DNA of 26,230 bases from Euprymna scolopes (lineage: Eukaryota; Mollusca; Cephalopoda; Sepiida; Sepiolidae), in contig CM044499.1 of the NCBI GenBank assembly GCA_024364805.1, positions 26,499,024-26,525,253 of the forward strand, given 5' to 3'. Positions 1 through 9,494 of the stretch are shown in pieces. Numbering within the stretch: the stretch's first letter is position 1; the number at the start of each line of letters is the position of its first letter. The position numbers were made by a program, and so were the translations under genes. A model generated the notes under the pieces. That model did not search any database and was not told the DNA's origin. It saw only the letters and a program-made list of their open reading frames with translations.

Positions 1-20
1 ATATATATATATATATATAT
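1..20. repeat. TA array at window edge
   Basis: (AT)10, cut by the window start. Confidence 0.9.
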
Positions 21-99
21 CAGATCAGTTAATCTCATTATTTGAATATAAGTTTTTTGTAAGCGAAAAATGTGCTCGACTGAGCTCTAATCTCTTAAG

Positions 100-310
100 A
101 TATTCTTAAACACACCTGTCTTTTTACGACACCTTAAAAGAACTACCATTTCTTCTTCCATGCCACCACCACTAGAGCTCGATTTAATTTCCACAAATAG
201 TTTCCTTTCAACAAATCCCTGTCTGTGGAACACATTATCACAGTCTGACTACTTGCGGACTACGACATGGTCGTCTGTAAGTTCAATGTAAACAAATACT
301 TTTCACTCGT
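100..310 (+). mobile_element. LINE C-terminal/3'-end fragment
   Basis: Degenerate matches to the LINE end are visible: 'CTGTGGAACACATTATC' (LWNTL), a Cys/Asp-rich stretch near 245-265 and 'TTCAATGTAAACAAATA' (FNVNKY). No intact frame remains. Confidence 0.5.
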
Positions 311-916
311 CATCCTTATAATTGTTTTTATTTTAATTTCGTTCCTCAATGTTAATGTTCTCATAGTATTCTTCATTGTTCAACTGAAAATCGGTCAATC
401 TCGTTTACTCTTAGGTTCGAGTAGCTTTTAGCCTTAATATCTGGATAACTATTCTTAAAGAACAAATTTGATTGATTTCAAAATAAATATAATACACTTT
501 TACACTACGTTTTAGCAGTTGTCCCCTCCGATCTTCTTCGGATATATTATACACTTACCATGATATTCTCGAAGTTAAATATGATTGTCAGTAGAACGTC
601 CATGAAAATGATTCATACTTGTTTAACGTTTCTGTCTTCCCCGCCAACACTTAACATTCGGAGCTATAGACAGAAGCAGTAATAAGAAACGAGTTATCTC
701 CCCTTTTAGGTAACTCTTTAATTAAATGTATTTTTAAATGGCTGTAGATACTTCAGTTTTACACGATCAGATCACAAGATGTTGAGTAAAGATAGCGAGC
801 AAAACATGCGACTCACAAACTGCATGTGGCTTATTGTAAGCTTATGTTTGGCCCGCACAGACCGCAACTTTCAAATAGTGAGTGGAGAAGGTTGTATTCA
901 GCTAACGTACCTCTTA
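311..916. other. Unassigned AT-rich sequence
   Basis: I see no gene, RNA or recognisable element here. The frame at 779-1012 has no family signature. Confidence 0.5.
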
Positions 917-1408
917 ATTTCCGGCGTAGTGATACCGGAAGCGGTGACAATGCAAATTAGTTCCTTTGCTTCTATTGTTCTTCAGTATTTCTATTATGAA
1001 GCGATTTATTGAAATAAAATATAAGAAAAGGACATTATTGAAAAGTATACAATAAAAATTAACAAAATTATAAAAGATAAAAATAACATAATTAGTCTTT
1101 ATTTGCACTTTTGATAACAAAATTAAAAAAAAATAAAAGTGTTATTTTGTAATTTTGTAAGAAATGTGTTTATGAAATTATAACGTGAAAGTTTATTTTG
1201 GAATTTTAAAAATAATTTTTCCATTTGAATTTATACAATAAATATATATTTATGAAAGTAAAAAAAAATAAAAATAACAATAAAGAAAGGTCGGAAAAAC
1301 GTAATTAAAAAGAGTACGTACATGCAGAGGGAGAGATATAGGCGCAAGGGAAAAAAGCGGAGGAACTGATTTTTTTTTGTCATCGCTTCCGGTAGCATTA
1401 CGCCGAAA
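917..1408. mobile_element. Possible MITE bounded by CCGG-rich inverted repeats
   Basis: The segment 917-950 (GGCGTAGTGATACCGGAAGC, then GGTGACAA) is found inverted at 1377-1408 (minus: GGCGTAATGCTACCGGAAGC, then GATGACAA) with about three mismatches and one gap. The interior is AT-rich. No target duplication was identified. Confidence 0.4.
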
Positions 1409-1746
1409 CCGGAAGGAAAATATCAGACAATGAGATATGTCGGAGAATTTCTTATCTATCCACGTTTTAGAAAAAAAATTTTTTTTTATTGAATTCACTG
1501 ATCGAAACATTAGAACGTCACAGACACATTTTTTCACGTTATCAATATCATTATATAGCTATAGGCAGTTAAATAATGAAAACTCCTTTTCATCAATGTA
1601 CAATATGTTTAAACGTGTGCTTTCACATTTAAAAACACATGCGAAGTGGATATCGAATCGTGAAATCGTGAAATCTTTAGATTGTGGATAAAACTGTGAG
1701 AATAACTGCATAATCATGAAAGCTGTCACGCATAGAACCTCTAACA

Positions 1747-1870
1747 CTGTTTGTCTAGTAATTAACGACACAGACTGGCGACCTGGTTGTTCCAAGTTTT
1801 AATCGAGTTCGTTCCACAAAATCACATTCACCTATGATGTTGGCAACCTTCATGTGGTCCCTCCCGTATA
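1747..1870 (+). mobile_element. tRNA-derived SINE copy A
   Basis: It matches copies at 1961 and 13557: an A-box-like 'AGTAATTAACGACACAG', a degenerate B-box-like 'CAAGTTTTAATCGAG', then a shared body 'TTCCACAAAATCACATTCAC' and 'TGTGGTCCCTCCCGTA'. It is older and more diverged in the B box than the other two. Confidence 0.6.
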
Positions 1871-1960
1871 TGTTGTACATTGATGTAAAGTTGAACTTAG
1901 AAGAGAGAAAATACCACATGACGACCTTTTGAAAAGAACCAAAATTATAACAGCAAGGAG

Positions 1961-2040
1961 TTGATGGTGAGTCAGTGGTTAACGATACGGACTGACAACC
2001 TGGGAGTGCCAAGTTCGAATCCAAGTCGTTCTATACTTAT
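1961..2040 (+). mobile_element. tRNA-derived SINE copy B (head only)
   Basis: A-box-like 'GTGGTTAACGATACGG' and B-box 'AGTTCGAATCC' are spaced as in a tRNA promoter. It is followed by 'AAGTCGTTCTA', the start of the body in sister copies, and then LINE-derived sequence, so only the head remains. Confidence 0.65.
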
Positions 2041-2061
2041 TTTTGTACTCTTCTTCACCCC

Positions 2062-2780
2062 AAACAAGGTATATTGCCACGTGGAACGCAAGGGGCTATT
2101 ATTTGGGATTGTGTTTAACAGGAGACTGAAGAGTTTGTTCACATTACATTTAAACATATGTTGCCATACGCGCGTGCCCGTGCTCTGTTACATGATTGAA
2201 AATCAACTCCTCCGAACTTAGCGTTTTTCTTTTGTTTTGTTTTTCACTTGGGCGGGAGTCACGACTTATCTGCATATTAGTACAGTCAAGCAAGCAGGAC
2301 AGAGGAAATTCCGAACGCTAACAGTCCAAAGAAAGAAATTATTAGAGTAGGGCGCTTTATGACATCTAGCGATCTTAATAGTAAAGAGGTGGGGTTTTTA
2401 GGCTTGTCGGGTTAGTCAGAAGTATGCAAGCCGAGGGGGCACAAGTGATATGAGTTCATCAGAGTACATTCCATTAAAGTGCTTGTAAATCAGGCATGTG
2501 GATGCAACATTGCGGCGACGGGACTTGGAGCTCAGTCGACAGCGCGGGACCTATTAAATTGGAGATTCTTTGTGGACCTTTTCTAAGAGGTAAAAACTAG
2601 TAGTCGATAATACCAGATACTCCACGCAGGGGTGAATCATGGCTTTGTAGAGATAGAGGGTACGGGCCAGTGTGATTAGGTTTCTAGCACGGTAAAGAGA
2701 GCCCACCTTTCTTGCCACAGCCTTGGTAATGTCGGCAGTGAATATTGAGTTGAGACGCTCTTTATTCAGTTGCGCCAACT
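2062..2780 (-). mobile_element. LINE fragment (RT C-terminus plus 3' tail)
   Basis: Reading down from 2780, the minus strand gives KAVARKVGSLYRARNLITLA and YLYKAMIHPCVEY, the post-YADD segment of the same LINE family. Fragments of the later region 'RRRNVAST...GMYSDELISLVP' follow in other frames. The part near 2062-2160 matches the 3' part of the copy at 18.9 kb. A stretch at 2246-2271 (GGGCGGGAGTC...ACTTATC) resembles the LINE tail stem-loop. It is 5'-truncated at about 2780. Confidence 0.75.
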
Positions 2781-2987
2781 AAGCACCAAATTAGTAAAAG
2801 AAAAAGGGTTTAAAGATTAGTTTTAATTTCTACTGTTAATTCTACCGTAAAACTTGGTTAAACGTTATATATTATTATTTTTTTATTTTTTATTTTTTGG
2901 AATTCTTTTGATATGAGGCTTCATAATTTGAATATTCATTTTTTTTTTGACAACTGTTATCCCCATTTTCCTAATTCCGATTTACTT

Positions 2988-3164
2988 GCCTCCCAACGAG
3001 GGCAGAGTTAGACATAATGTGGAGAAAATCCAGCTCCCCTAAAAGGGGCACTCTAGATAGAAACAAAAATAAAAAAAATGTCTCAGTCATGAAGGCTTTC
3101 TCCTTCACTGACCGATAACAGAAAAGGTAAAGTGTAGCATCAGAACAGATACTACACTTTTTCG
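2988..3164 (+). repeat. Hairpin-rich repeat segment
   Basis: Short hairpins follow one another: CCTC/GAGG near 2991-3002, CCCCT/AGGGG at 3035-3047, GTCATGAAGG/CCTTCACTGAC at 3086-3112 and AAAGTGTAG/CTACACTTT at 3129-3160. No promoter or known RNA family was recognised. Confidence 0.45.
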
Positions 3165-3348
3165 TGTTTTCTTCTTTAGAGATGCAGGATACTCCCAGGT
3201 GTTAGTAATTGTCAAGCCTGGTAGAGGGGAAACAACAATCTCTGGGTTGCTCTCCTAGTACGTTTGCTCCGATAGTACGTTTTTATTGATAGTTTTTGTT
3301 ATATTCAGAAATATTTCAGGTGAAAAAACTAAAATGACGAATATTTTT

Positions 3349-4250
3349 GGTACTTATGCAGTATAAAGGACAGTATTATTGTCGGACTCATCCGGGCAGT
3401 TTACGGAAAACGTCGGAAGGTGCAGAAAGAAAATTTCTTGAATTTCTTTTTCGCGCAAAGTCTGATGAATTATTTCAATGAAAAATATACTATTTCTATC
3501 AGTTCCGAGTTAATTAAATAAAAAATTGATTAAAAGATGGAAACATTTTTAATGAAAAATTTATTGAAAAGTAGAAAAAAATATTCTTGAATAAATATTA
3601 GACATGTTTTACGAAAATCAAACTTCAAATCAATAAAAAAACATTTATTGTAAATTCAGTTTTATGAATATATATTCAAGCTGATAGCAAAAAAAAAAAA
3701 AAAATTATTTTTGACTTTTTAATGATTTTTTTTATTATTCTTTGATCAAATCAAAATGAATATTTATTTAAAAAAAAAAATAAACCAACGATTTGTTTTT
3801 CAATGATCTTTTAAAATGATTTTTCTTGTTCAAATCAAAATAAATGTTTAGATTTTTTATAAAGCAAATAAGTGTTTCCTTCATGATATATTTTTTGTAT
3901 TCGGCTTAAAGACCATTTTCATGAAAATTAAAATTTAAATCAATAGAAAAAAATTCGTTGTAAGTTAAGTCTGAATAATTTTCATGAAAATTAAGATTAA
4001 AATCAATAAAAAACATTCGTTGTAAGGTAAGTCTGAATAAAACATTATTTTTTCTTTTTTTTTTCTCTCTTTGTTTGTTTTCTCTCTTTGTTTGTTTAAA
4101 TCAAAATAAACATTTAGATTTTTTTTAATATTATAAACCAATAATAGCAATTAAATGTTTTCTTCATAATTTTTTTGTATTAAGATTAGCGTTTTTGCCC
4201 TTTCCGGCATTTTCCGTAAACTGTCATGACTTATACTCCATAAATACCTT
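3349..4250. mobile_element. Putative non-autonomous element with long inverted ends
   Basis: The left end (3349-3429: GGTACTTATGCAGTATAA, then CAGTTTACGGAAAACGTCGG) is repeated in inverse at 4190-4250 (minus: GGTATTTATGGAGTATAA, then CAGTTTACGGAAAATGCCGG). The left arm has about 25 extra bases. The interior is AT-rich and contains direct repeats of a 62-bp unit at 3917-3978 and 3979-4040, with a diverged copy at 3610-3670. No coding is visible. The superfamily is unknown. Confidence 0.55.
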
Positions 4251-4353
4251 TTTTTTTTTTTAGTTTTCCTCTAAAAGAGGTATATTTAGCTTTGGCTAAC
4301 CATTAAAATACACCCGAATGTTTTTCCTTATTATTATGCAAATTAGTTCAGTG

Positions 4354-4583
4354 TTAGCATGAGTGTGTCCAATGTAGCATTTGATTGCTTGAAATTAACA
4401 AAGCGCTTAATACAATCATTGCCAGATAGAGGGTAGCACAGGTATATGACGCCGCCGCTGCCGACGACGACAATGGCGCCATCGAGACATGCTGATTCCG
4501 GAATTGTATACGACCCTCAACGCCGGTAATGATTGGTGAATAATGTTCCAGATGCTCTCGAAGAACATGTACATCTTGGTTGC
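4354..4583 (-). CDS. NT5E: Ecto-5'-nucleotidase (CD73-like), terminal exon with membrane-anchor tail
   Basis: The acceptor is TTTTTTTTCAG and the exon opens with the rest of a Gly codon, giving GNQDVHVLREHLEHYS and then TGVEGRIQFRN. This matches CD73 'GDQDINVVSTYISK...AVEGRIKF'. After the folded domain come a Ser/Ala-rich spacer (PLSSSAAAAS) and a hydrophobic segment (CATLYLAMIVLSALLIS). In the family this region is a GPI-anchor signal, with cleavage near small residues before the hydrophobic tail. Here about 11 polar residues ending in HWTHSC follow the hydrophobic run before the TAA stop at 4356-4354. That is unusual for a GPI signal and could instead mean a transmembrane anchor. The extreme C-terminus is less certain than the rest. 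Confidence 0.88.
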
Positions 4584-6078
4584 CTGAAAAAAAAACAAAC
4601 ATAAATATAACAAATGATAATTATTATTAGAAATTTTAAAAAAGAAAAACAAACAAACAGCAAAAAAAAAAAATAAAAACATGTAATAGAGTTAAAAACA
4701 GAGAAATCGAAAATACCCAACATGTGTAACGAAGCGGTGCTCTTTATTGGTAACATAGTGTGTATGGACGCGTGTGGGAAAATCAGCAGCAGCGCTAAGA
4801 TAGCTGATTAGCGAAAACATTAGATGCAGAAGCCGTTAAAGCACGTATGTAAATTGGCAAATATACACGCGCTGACGTCACCGGAAGGAGAAAAAAAGAA
4901 AAAGACAAAAAAGACAGGAAGTGGTCGAGCAGGAGAAGCAAGTTGCATTCCGAGTTTCAAGAAAATGGACGTGTGAAGTTGAGGGCGAGAAAAAGTTGGC
5001 TATGGCCGACGTCAGGGGCGGATAAAGAGACTTTTAAAAAGCATATGCAATATGGCAGAGCGTTGTAAAAAACATGTGTGCGAAATAATTTCTAAAAGAT
5101 AATGAAATGCCTTATTGTTGGAAGAACCACGAATAAATGCATTTCATTTCCACTTGAAAAAAATACCAAGTCGGATTTTTCTTTCTTTCCTTTATTTGTT
5201 TATTCCTTTGTGACGGTACCAGGCAACGTGTGGGCCTGAGTGATTGAAATGTAGTTTATATTATATTTCTATAAAAATCTTTATATAAATATATGTTGTT
5301 CGTTAATTCGTGTGGTCTTGCTTTAATCCCAACATCATCTTTGTTGTGGTTGCACTTGCTAACTGGTGACCCCATTCATACCATTCCTGATTTTATCTAT
5401 GTTTTTCATTCGCCAATTTAAATGCATGTATATTAATTAGTGATGAGACCATTCTAATATTTTTACCGATTCTAATACTATACCAGTTATGTTTTAAATT
5501 CCCGATTCCGATAAAAATATCCATTCCGATAGTGATTCTAAAATTACGTAATTGCCTAAAAAGCAGAATTTTATTTATTTATTCGTGGAAGGTGATTCTT
5601 CGTCTACTTTTAAAGTTGTTAATCTTAACATTTATCAGTTGTGTTTCCGAGTTGGATCAACTCATTGTGAGATGTTCATCTATATTCTAACTTGTGCCTT
5701 TTTCCTATTTATTGAGTTGTGTCATTTTCTACGTGCCATTTTGCTGTATCGCTTTTTTCGGTGCCATTTTTACCTTAATTCGTAATTGTAATCTATAATT
5801 TTTTTAATTTTACCAACAATCGAAAATAAATTTGGAATCAAAAACAAAACAAAAAAAAACACAGTTAAGGAATCTTTTGGAATCGAAAGCTTAGCTCATA
5901 TTTTTCCGATTTCGATACCCACTCTGATATCCTCAAATATCCGATTTTTCTGATTCCGATTAATCGTCTCAATACTAATATTAAGATTAATTGTTAGCCC
6001 TGTTCTTGGTACTTATTAAAACGTTACTGTCACAAAAAAATACGCTATTTGAAGCCAGGAGCGACACTACAAACTTAC
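4584..6078 (-). other. 1.5 kb last intron of the NT5E-like gene
   Basis: The intron runs from donor GTAAGT at 6078 to an acceptor with a T-rich tract at 4584. It holds the hAT-type MITE at 5438-5977. The remainder (4600-5430) is ordinary AT-rich sequence with one higher-GC patch around 4730-5030, containing 'TGACGTCACCGG', that I cannot assign to an element. Confidence 0.85.
5438..5977. mobile_element. hAT-type MITE with 8-bp target duplication
   Basis: The element starts TAGTGATGAGAC and ends GTCTCAATACTA, which are inverted ends with two mismatches. The start resembles the hAT terminal consensus (CAGTGATG). It is flanked by ATATTAAT (5430-5437) and ATATTAAG (5978-5985), an 8-bp target duplication with one change, as hAT elements make. 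Subterminal 'CCGATTCC' and 'GGAATCGG'-type repeats occur at both ends. No transposase is encoded. It sits in the last intron of the NT5E-like gene, about 100 bp from the exon at 6079. Confidence 0.72.
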
Positions 6079-6282
6079 CTGTTAATAAATGTTGTTTAAT
6101 TTTCTGTTTGATCATTGTGTAGCCGTCACCACCCTTGATTAGGAAGTTTGATGTGCTCAGGTTGTAAATTTTTTCTTTTTCCAGTGGTTCGTATTTCGGC
6201 ACAAGGCATTTCGTGCATCGTACAAGGACTTCCGCAACACGTTGGCCATTTGGTTTTGAAAGGTCAAAAGTCACTTTCATCC
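6079..6282 (-). CDS. NT5E: Ecto-5'-nucleotidase (CD73-like), penultimate exon
   Basis: This exon encodes GMKVTFDLSKPNGQRV through HLLTG, the substrate-specificity part of the C-terminal domain. Visible landmarks are the CTKC pair (the human C476-C479 disulfide) and NFLIKGGDGY. The Phe and Asp of the latter correspond to human F500, which stacks on the adenine, and D506, which binds the ribose. These residues are conserved, so the enzyme is probably active. The acceptor ...AATAATCAG ends at 6283 and the donor GTAAGT begins at 6078. The exon is 204 bp, starts by completing a Gly codon and leaves one base, so it is phase 1 on both sides. It follows an 18.4 kb intron and lies about 100 bp from a hAT-type MITE in the next intron. 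Confidence 0.93.
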
Positions 6283-6785
6283 CTGATTATTAAGAAGAAA
6301 ACAAAAATTTTTTAAAGAGAGTATTGTAATTTGATTCAAGCATTGTGCGTAGTGTATAGCTAATAGGCAAGAGAGTTAGAAAAATGTAATGTAAGGTGAT
6401 GTTCACTGGGCGAATTGAAAAAATATCTGTGCGAGAAACGAGATGTAAATAGACATAAAGAGATAACATGTAATGTAATAATTTTCTGGTATTTTCTGGT
6501 AATGATTATTTTGTCTTTAATCAGTGGTATGTTATATGGTATGGTAAGATTGTCGAATATTTCGAGATTGAAAACTCTTTTTCAAAGCAACTCTATATCA
6601 AATTCACCCGTGAGCCGTTTGTTAGCCAACTGAAGCATTGTGCACAGTATACAAATGATCGTGACGTGTAGAAGGTGTGACAATTACATACAAGATTATC
6701 GACAACAGGTGAATAATTTAATGGAAATAAAAATTATACGCAATAAAATTTGACCACATATATTATTTATTACTTGTTTTGATCG

Positions 6786-6860
6786 GACTATTGTTCTCCT
6801 CTTGAGTGTTATTTGTAAAACGTTTCGGTGGATGTAGTCTTTGGAGATAATCTATGTCAA
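6786..6860 (-). repeat. Degenerate copy of the hammerhead-like repeat body
   Basis: The minus strand reads ACTACATCCACCGAAACG, then ACAAATAACACTCAAGAGGA and AATAGTCCGATCAAA. This parallels the body at 20.1 kb (ACATCGACCAAAACG, ATATCACCCAAGATGAG, AGTAATCCGAATATGA). The CTGANGA box is not preserved. Confidence 0.45.
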
Positions 6861-7017
6861 ACTTTAATAGAGTTACTTCCCTTTGTCAACCAAATTTTTC
6901 ATACATACGAAACCACGGCGGAAAAAGCAAACAAACAAAAACAATTCAAAGAATACGCAACCATCTATGGAGCTAGTAACTTTGTAGTTTTCTTTTCCAA
7001 GATGACGACCAATATGT

Positions 7018-7053
7018 TTGACGAAGGTCGAAAGCTACATCGACCGAGACGTT
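7018..7053 (+). repeat. Hammerhead-like motif, plus-strand copy
   Basis: TTGACGA (7018-7024) is followed by GGTCGA/TCGACC (7026-7031 with 7040-7045) and GAGAC (7046-7050). The stem sequence is identical to that at 20.1 kb. The first box base and the GAAA both carry a change, so it is probably inactive. It lies about 190 bp from the minus-strand copy at 6.8 kb, in opposite orientation. Confidence 0.4.
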
Positions 7054-7235
7054 AGACTATATTTTATGGTTATTGTTTCGTATTTATGAAAAATTGTTAT
7101 TGTCTGTATTTTGTTCTTCACTTTTCTTCTTTTGTTTGTTTTTTCTTTGCTTCATTCTTTTCTTTCTTCTCTCTTTTCTTTATTTCTTCTATCTGTCGTC
7201 CGAGCTGTCTTCATTTATAAATAAAAATTTTTTTT

Positions 7236-7480
7236 ACAAGGGAGTTACCACTTATCAAGGCCCGAACTTAACTCGGGGACAAGGGTTAATGAATGTAAGG
7301 TGGCCACTGAGACAGCAGCGTTGTGATGCTTGTTAGTGGAAGAAATCGGGTATAATTTGATTGCTTATGGGCGCGGCTCATCAATAACAAGTTTACATTA
7401 GACTTGAAGACGACCATTTTGTATTCAGCAGAATTGCACAGGCGAGCAATTCTAGAAAAGAAGTTTTACAAACGTAAAAT
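7236..7480 (-). mobile_element. LINE 3'-end fragment with terminal stem-loop
   Basis: Reading the minus strand from 7480, the sequence encodes the family C-terminus (FKSNVNLLLMSR). It is followed by an untranslated tail ending TTGATAAGTGGTAACTCCC. The tail holds the hairpin CTTGTC/GATAAG (7283-7278 with 7256-7251) that recurs in other copies here. Confidence 0.7.
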
Positions 7481-7800
7481 ATTGATAGTGTAAAACTAAT
7501 AATAAAAAAAAATAAAATGGCGTACAAAAGGTTGGCCACCCCCGACTTAGAGATACAGATTTTTTTAAAATAGAAATGCAGGCGGCCAGCCAGAGACGTT
7601 GTCTCTGCCAAGCGAGATTATTTTCACGTGTTTTTTTGTACTTATAGAAAAGAAGAAAAAAAATATGGAGAGAATCGTGTGTACGTGCTCACATTCAAGC
7701 GGACTTACGAACAGAACGCCCTCTTTTGTTGAATTGCGGGTGGGAGAGGAGGATGCTTGGGTGGGATACAAGGTTGTCTAAACCCCGAAATCTCGTTTGT

Positions 7801-7801
<1 letters not shown>

Positions 7802-7849
<48 letters not shown>

Positions 7850-8010
7850 GGAAAATATAGAGAGAGATAGAGGAGAAAGAGATAAAGGAGAGAGAGAGGG
7901 GAAGGCGAAGGGAGAAACAAGATAGGGAGAAGAAAGGAGGGAGAGAAAGCGAGCAAAAGGGAGAGAGATAGAGAAAGAGAAGGAGAGACAGAAAGAGAGG
8001 GAGAGAAAGA
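7802..8010. repeat. GA-rich microsatellite
   Basis: A pure (GA) run at about 7802-7834 decays into a purine tract (GAGA, GAAA, GGGA) to about 8010. Confidence 0.9.
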
Positions 8011-8090
8011 CTAACTATGTCTCAATTCATCCTGCGAACATATGCGTTGATGACCAATCTTGTCAAAAGCTTATTTTAACTTCTGTGACA

Positions 8091-8160
8091 CACACGCACA
8101 TGAACACACGCACACACGCACTCGCGCGCACACACACGCTCACGCGCGCACACGTGTGCT
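8091..8160. repeat. CA/CG-rich simple repeat
   Basis: Alternating purine-pyrimidine CACACGCGCACACACGC-type sequence. Confidence 0.85.
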
Positions 8161-8214
8161 CGGTCGACCAAGCATAGGCAAACTCCTAAAGCGTCCCATC
8201 TATAGAACAAAATA

Positions 8215-8705
8215 GCACGAAGTAGCTTCCCAGCCAACTACAACAGGACTGTAATCTAGTGGGCGAATCCCTCTTCTCCACTCTGCTTCGTCTTTCTCAC
8301 AGAAGAGACGTAGCGAGTTATTTGCATGGCGTGTGCTCAAGCGAGCTTCTACATTTGCGCTCCCCGCTTGTAAATCCTCCGCCAATCTTTCACGATAAAC
8401 ACCCGTCTAGCTGAAACCACTGTCAAAACTTTTCCTCACTCTTTATTTGTGCCAAAACCAAACGTAGATTCCATGAACACAGCTTCTTTCTTAGAAGTGC
8501 ACGCCTGAAGAACTCTGTTCCGTTTGCCTGTTTCCCACCTGACTACAACCTGGATATCTTCAACTCAAACATAAACAAATCCCTGATGAACCGCCCTCTT
8601 AAGTAATACACTTCATCAAATCTCCAATACTAACGTACTGTACACGCAATAACCCTTATCTCCGAGTGGCTTCCGGGCCTTGATAAGTGGTGACTACCTT
8701 GTGAA
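8215..8705 (+). mobile_element. LINE 3'-end fragment, RT C-terminus and tail
   Basis: The plus strand reads LSHRRDVASYLHGVCSSEL, then RRFHEHSFFLRSARLKNSVP, CFPPDYNLDIFNSNINKSL and MNRPLK stop. This is the C-terminal end of the LINE polyprotein, with frame changes. The 3' tail at 8651-8703 contains the terminal stem-loop (CTTATC 8655-8660 with GATAAG 8682-8687) and ends in an A-rich run. Confidence 0.8.
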
Positions 8706-8749
8706 AAAAAGCAACACTCGTCTACATACAACAACTTCTAATAATTTCT

Positions 8750-9137
8750 TTTATATATCCGTGCCAAAAAACTATATGTAAATTCCATGAACAAAGTTTA
8801 TTTCTTAGAACTTTCTTCTTCCTTGCAACCTCCCCCCACCCCGCAAGAAACATCGTGAGACTGTCTCTGCTCTATCGTTATTTTTATGGCAAGTGCTCGC
8901 CTGAGCTCCAGTCTATGCTCTCCTTGCCAAACGTTCACAAAAAAGCACTCGTCCAGTTACAACGACAATCAACAGTTTCCCCACTCTCTATTTGTGGCTA
9001 ATTCTAAACGCAAATTTCATGAACAAAACCTCTTTCTTAGAACTATCCGCATGTGGAACTCTGTTCCGCTTACCTGCTTTTCAGCTGACTACAACAGGCC
9101 TATATTGTTTAATCAATTGGAATGTTTATTGAGATGA
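8750..9137 (+). mobile_element. Two nested LINE C-terminal fragments
   Basis: A short piece at 8755-8818 repeats the 'CCATGAACA...TTTCTTAGAACT' segment. A second, longer piece (about 8850-9137) reads RNIVRLSLLYRYFYGKCSPE and then KRKFHEQNLFLRTIRMWNSV followed by CFSADYN. The order shows separate truncated insertions of the same family joined end to end on one strand. Confidence 0.75.
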
Positions 9138-9159
9138 GTATTATTTATTCATTTATTTA

Positions 9160-9260
9160 TTGCAGACTAATATCCTCATCTTTTTTACCACCTGACAGAA
9201 GGCCAGAGAAATAATTAGCCGAAACGTCGTAAAAAAAAAAGATGCGGATAATAGTCCGCA

Positions 9261-9261
<1 letters not shown>
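9160..9261 (+). repeat. Long hairpin with hammerhead-like apex
   Basis: The arms TTGCAGACTAATATCC...CATCTTTTTTAC (9160-9188) and GTAAAAAAAAAAGATG...GGATAATAGTCCGCAA (9229-9261) pair almost throughout. The apex holds CTGACAGA (9192-9199), GGC/GCC and GAAAC (9221-9225), which are hammerhead-type blocks. However, the box has one extra base, and the basal pairing competes with a stem III. A TA array starts right after the 3' arm. Confidence 0.5.

Positions 9262-9263
<2 letters not shown>

Positions 9264-9299
<36 letters not shown>
9264..9299. repeat. TA microsatellite
   Basis: (AT)18, placed directly after the long hairpin with the hammerhead-like apex. Confidence 0.95.
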
Positions 9300-9300
<1 letters not shown>

Positions 9301-9460
9301 GTCTAATCAAGTCTAATGTAAACAAGTTGTTTTTGAGCAGACCGTCTAAAAAGCCATTTCTACCTCATTTCCACCACTAAATAACGTACACTCATTAACT
9401 ATTATCCACGATTAGCCTTCAGGCTTTGATAGGTGGTAACTCCCATGTGGAGAAAAAGAC
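9300..9460 (+). mobile_element. LINE 3'-tail fragment
   Basis: It begins with 'AAGTCTAATGTAAACAAGTT' (the FKSNVNKLF codons of the family) and ends in the terminal stem-loop (ATTATC 9401-9406, GATAGG 9428-9433) and GTGGTAACTCCC. It may be the continuation of the copy ending at 9137, split by the hairpin/TA insertion at 9160-9299. Confidence 0.7.
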
Positions 9461-9494
9461 AAACAAAAAAGACAAACAAAAACAAAAAACACAG

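Noticed and set aside
779-1012. 77-codon plus-strand frame
   Set aside because: No family signature, no splice context, and it overlaps the proposed inverted-repeat element.
4730-5030. Possible second LTR or promoter block around TGACGTCACCGG
   Set aside because: No paired ends, poly(A) signal or target duplication could be found.
7705-7956. Ser/Leu-rich minus-strand frame
   Set aside because: Product of the GA microsatellite.
9192-9230. Calling the 9.2 kb apex an active hammerhead ribozyme
   Set aside because: The CTGACAGA box has an extra base and arm pairing (ACCAC with GTCGT) would displace stem III; kept only as hammerhead-like.
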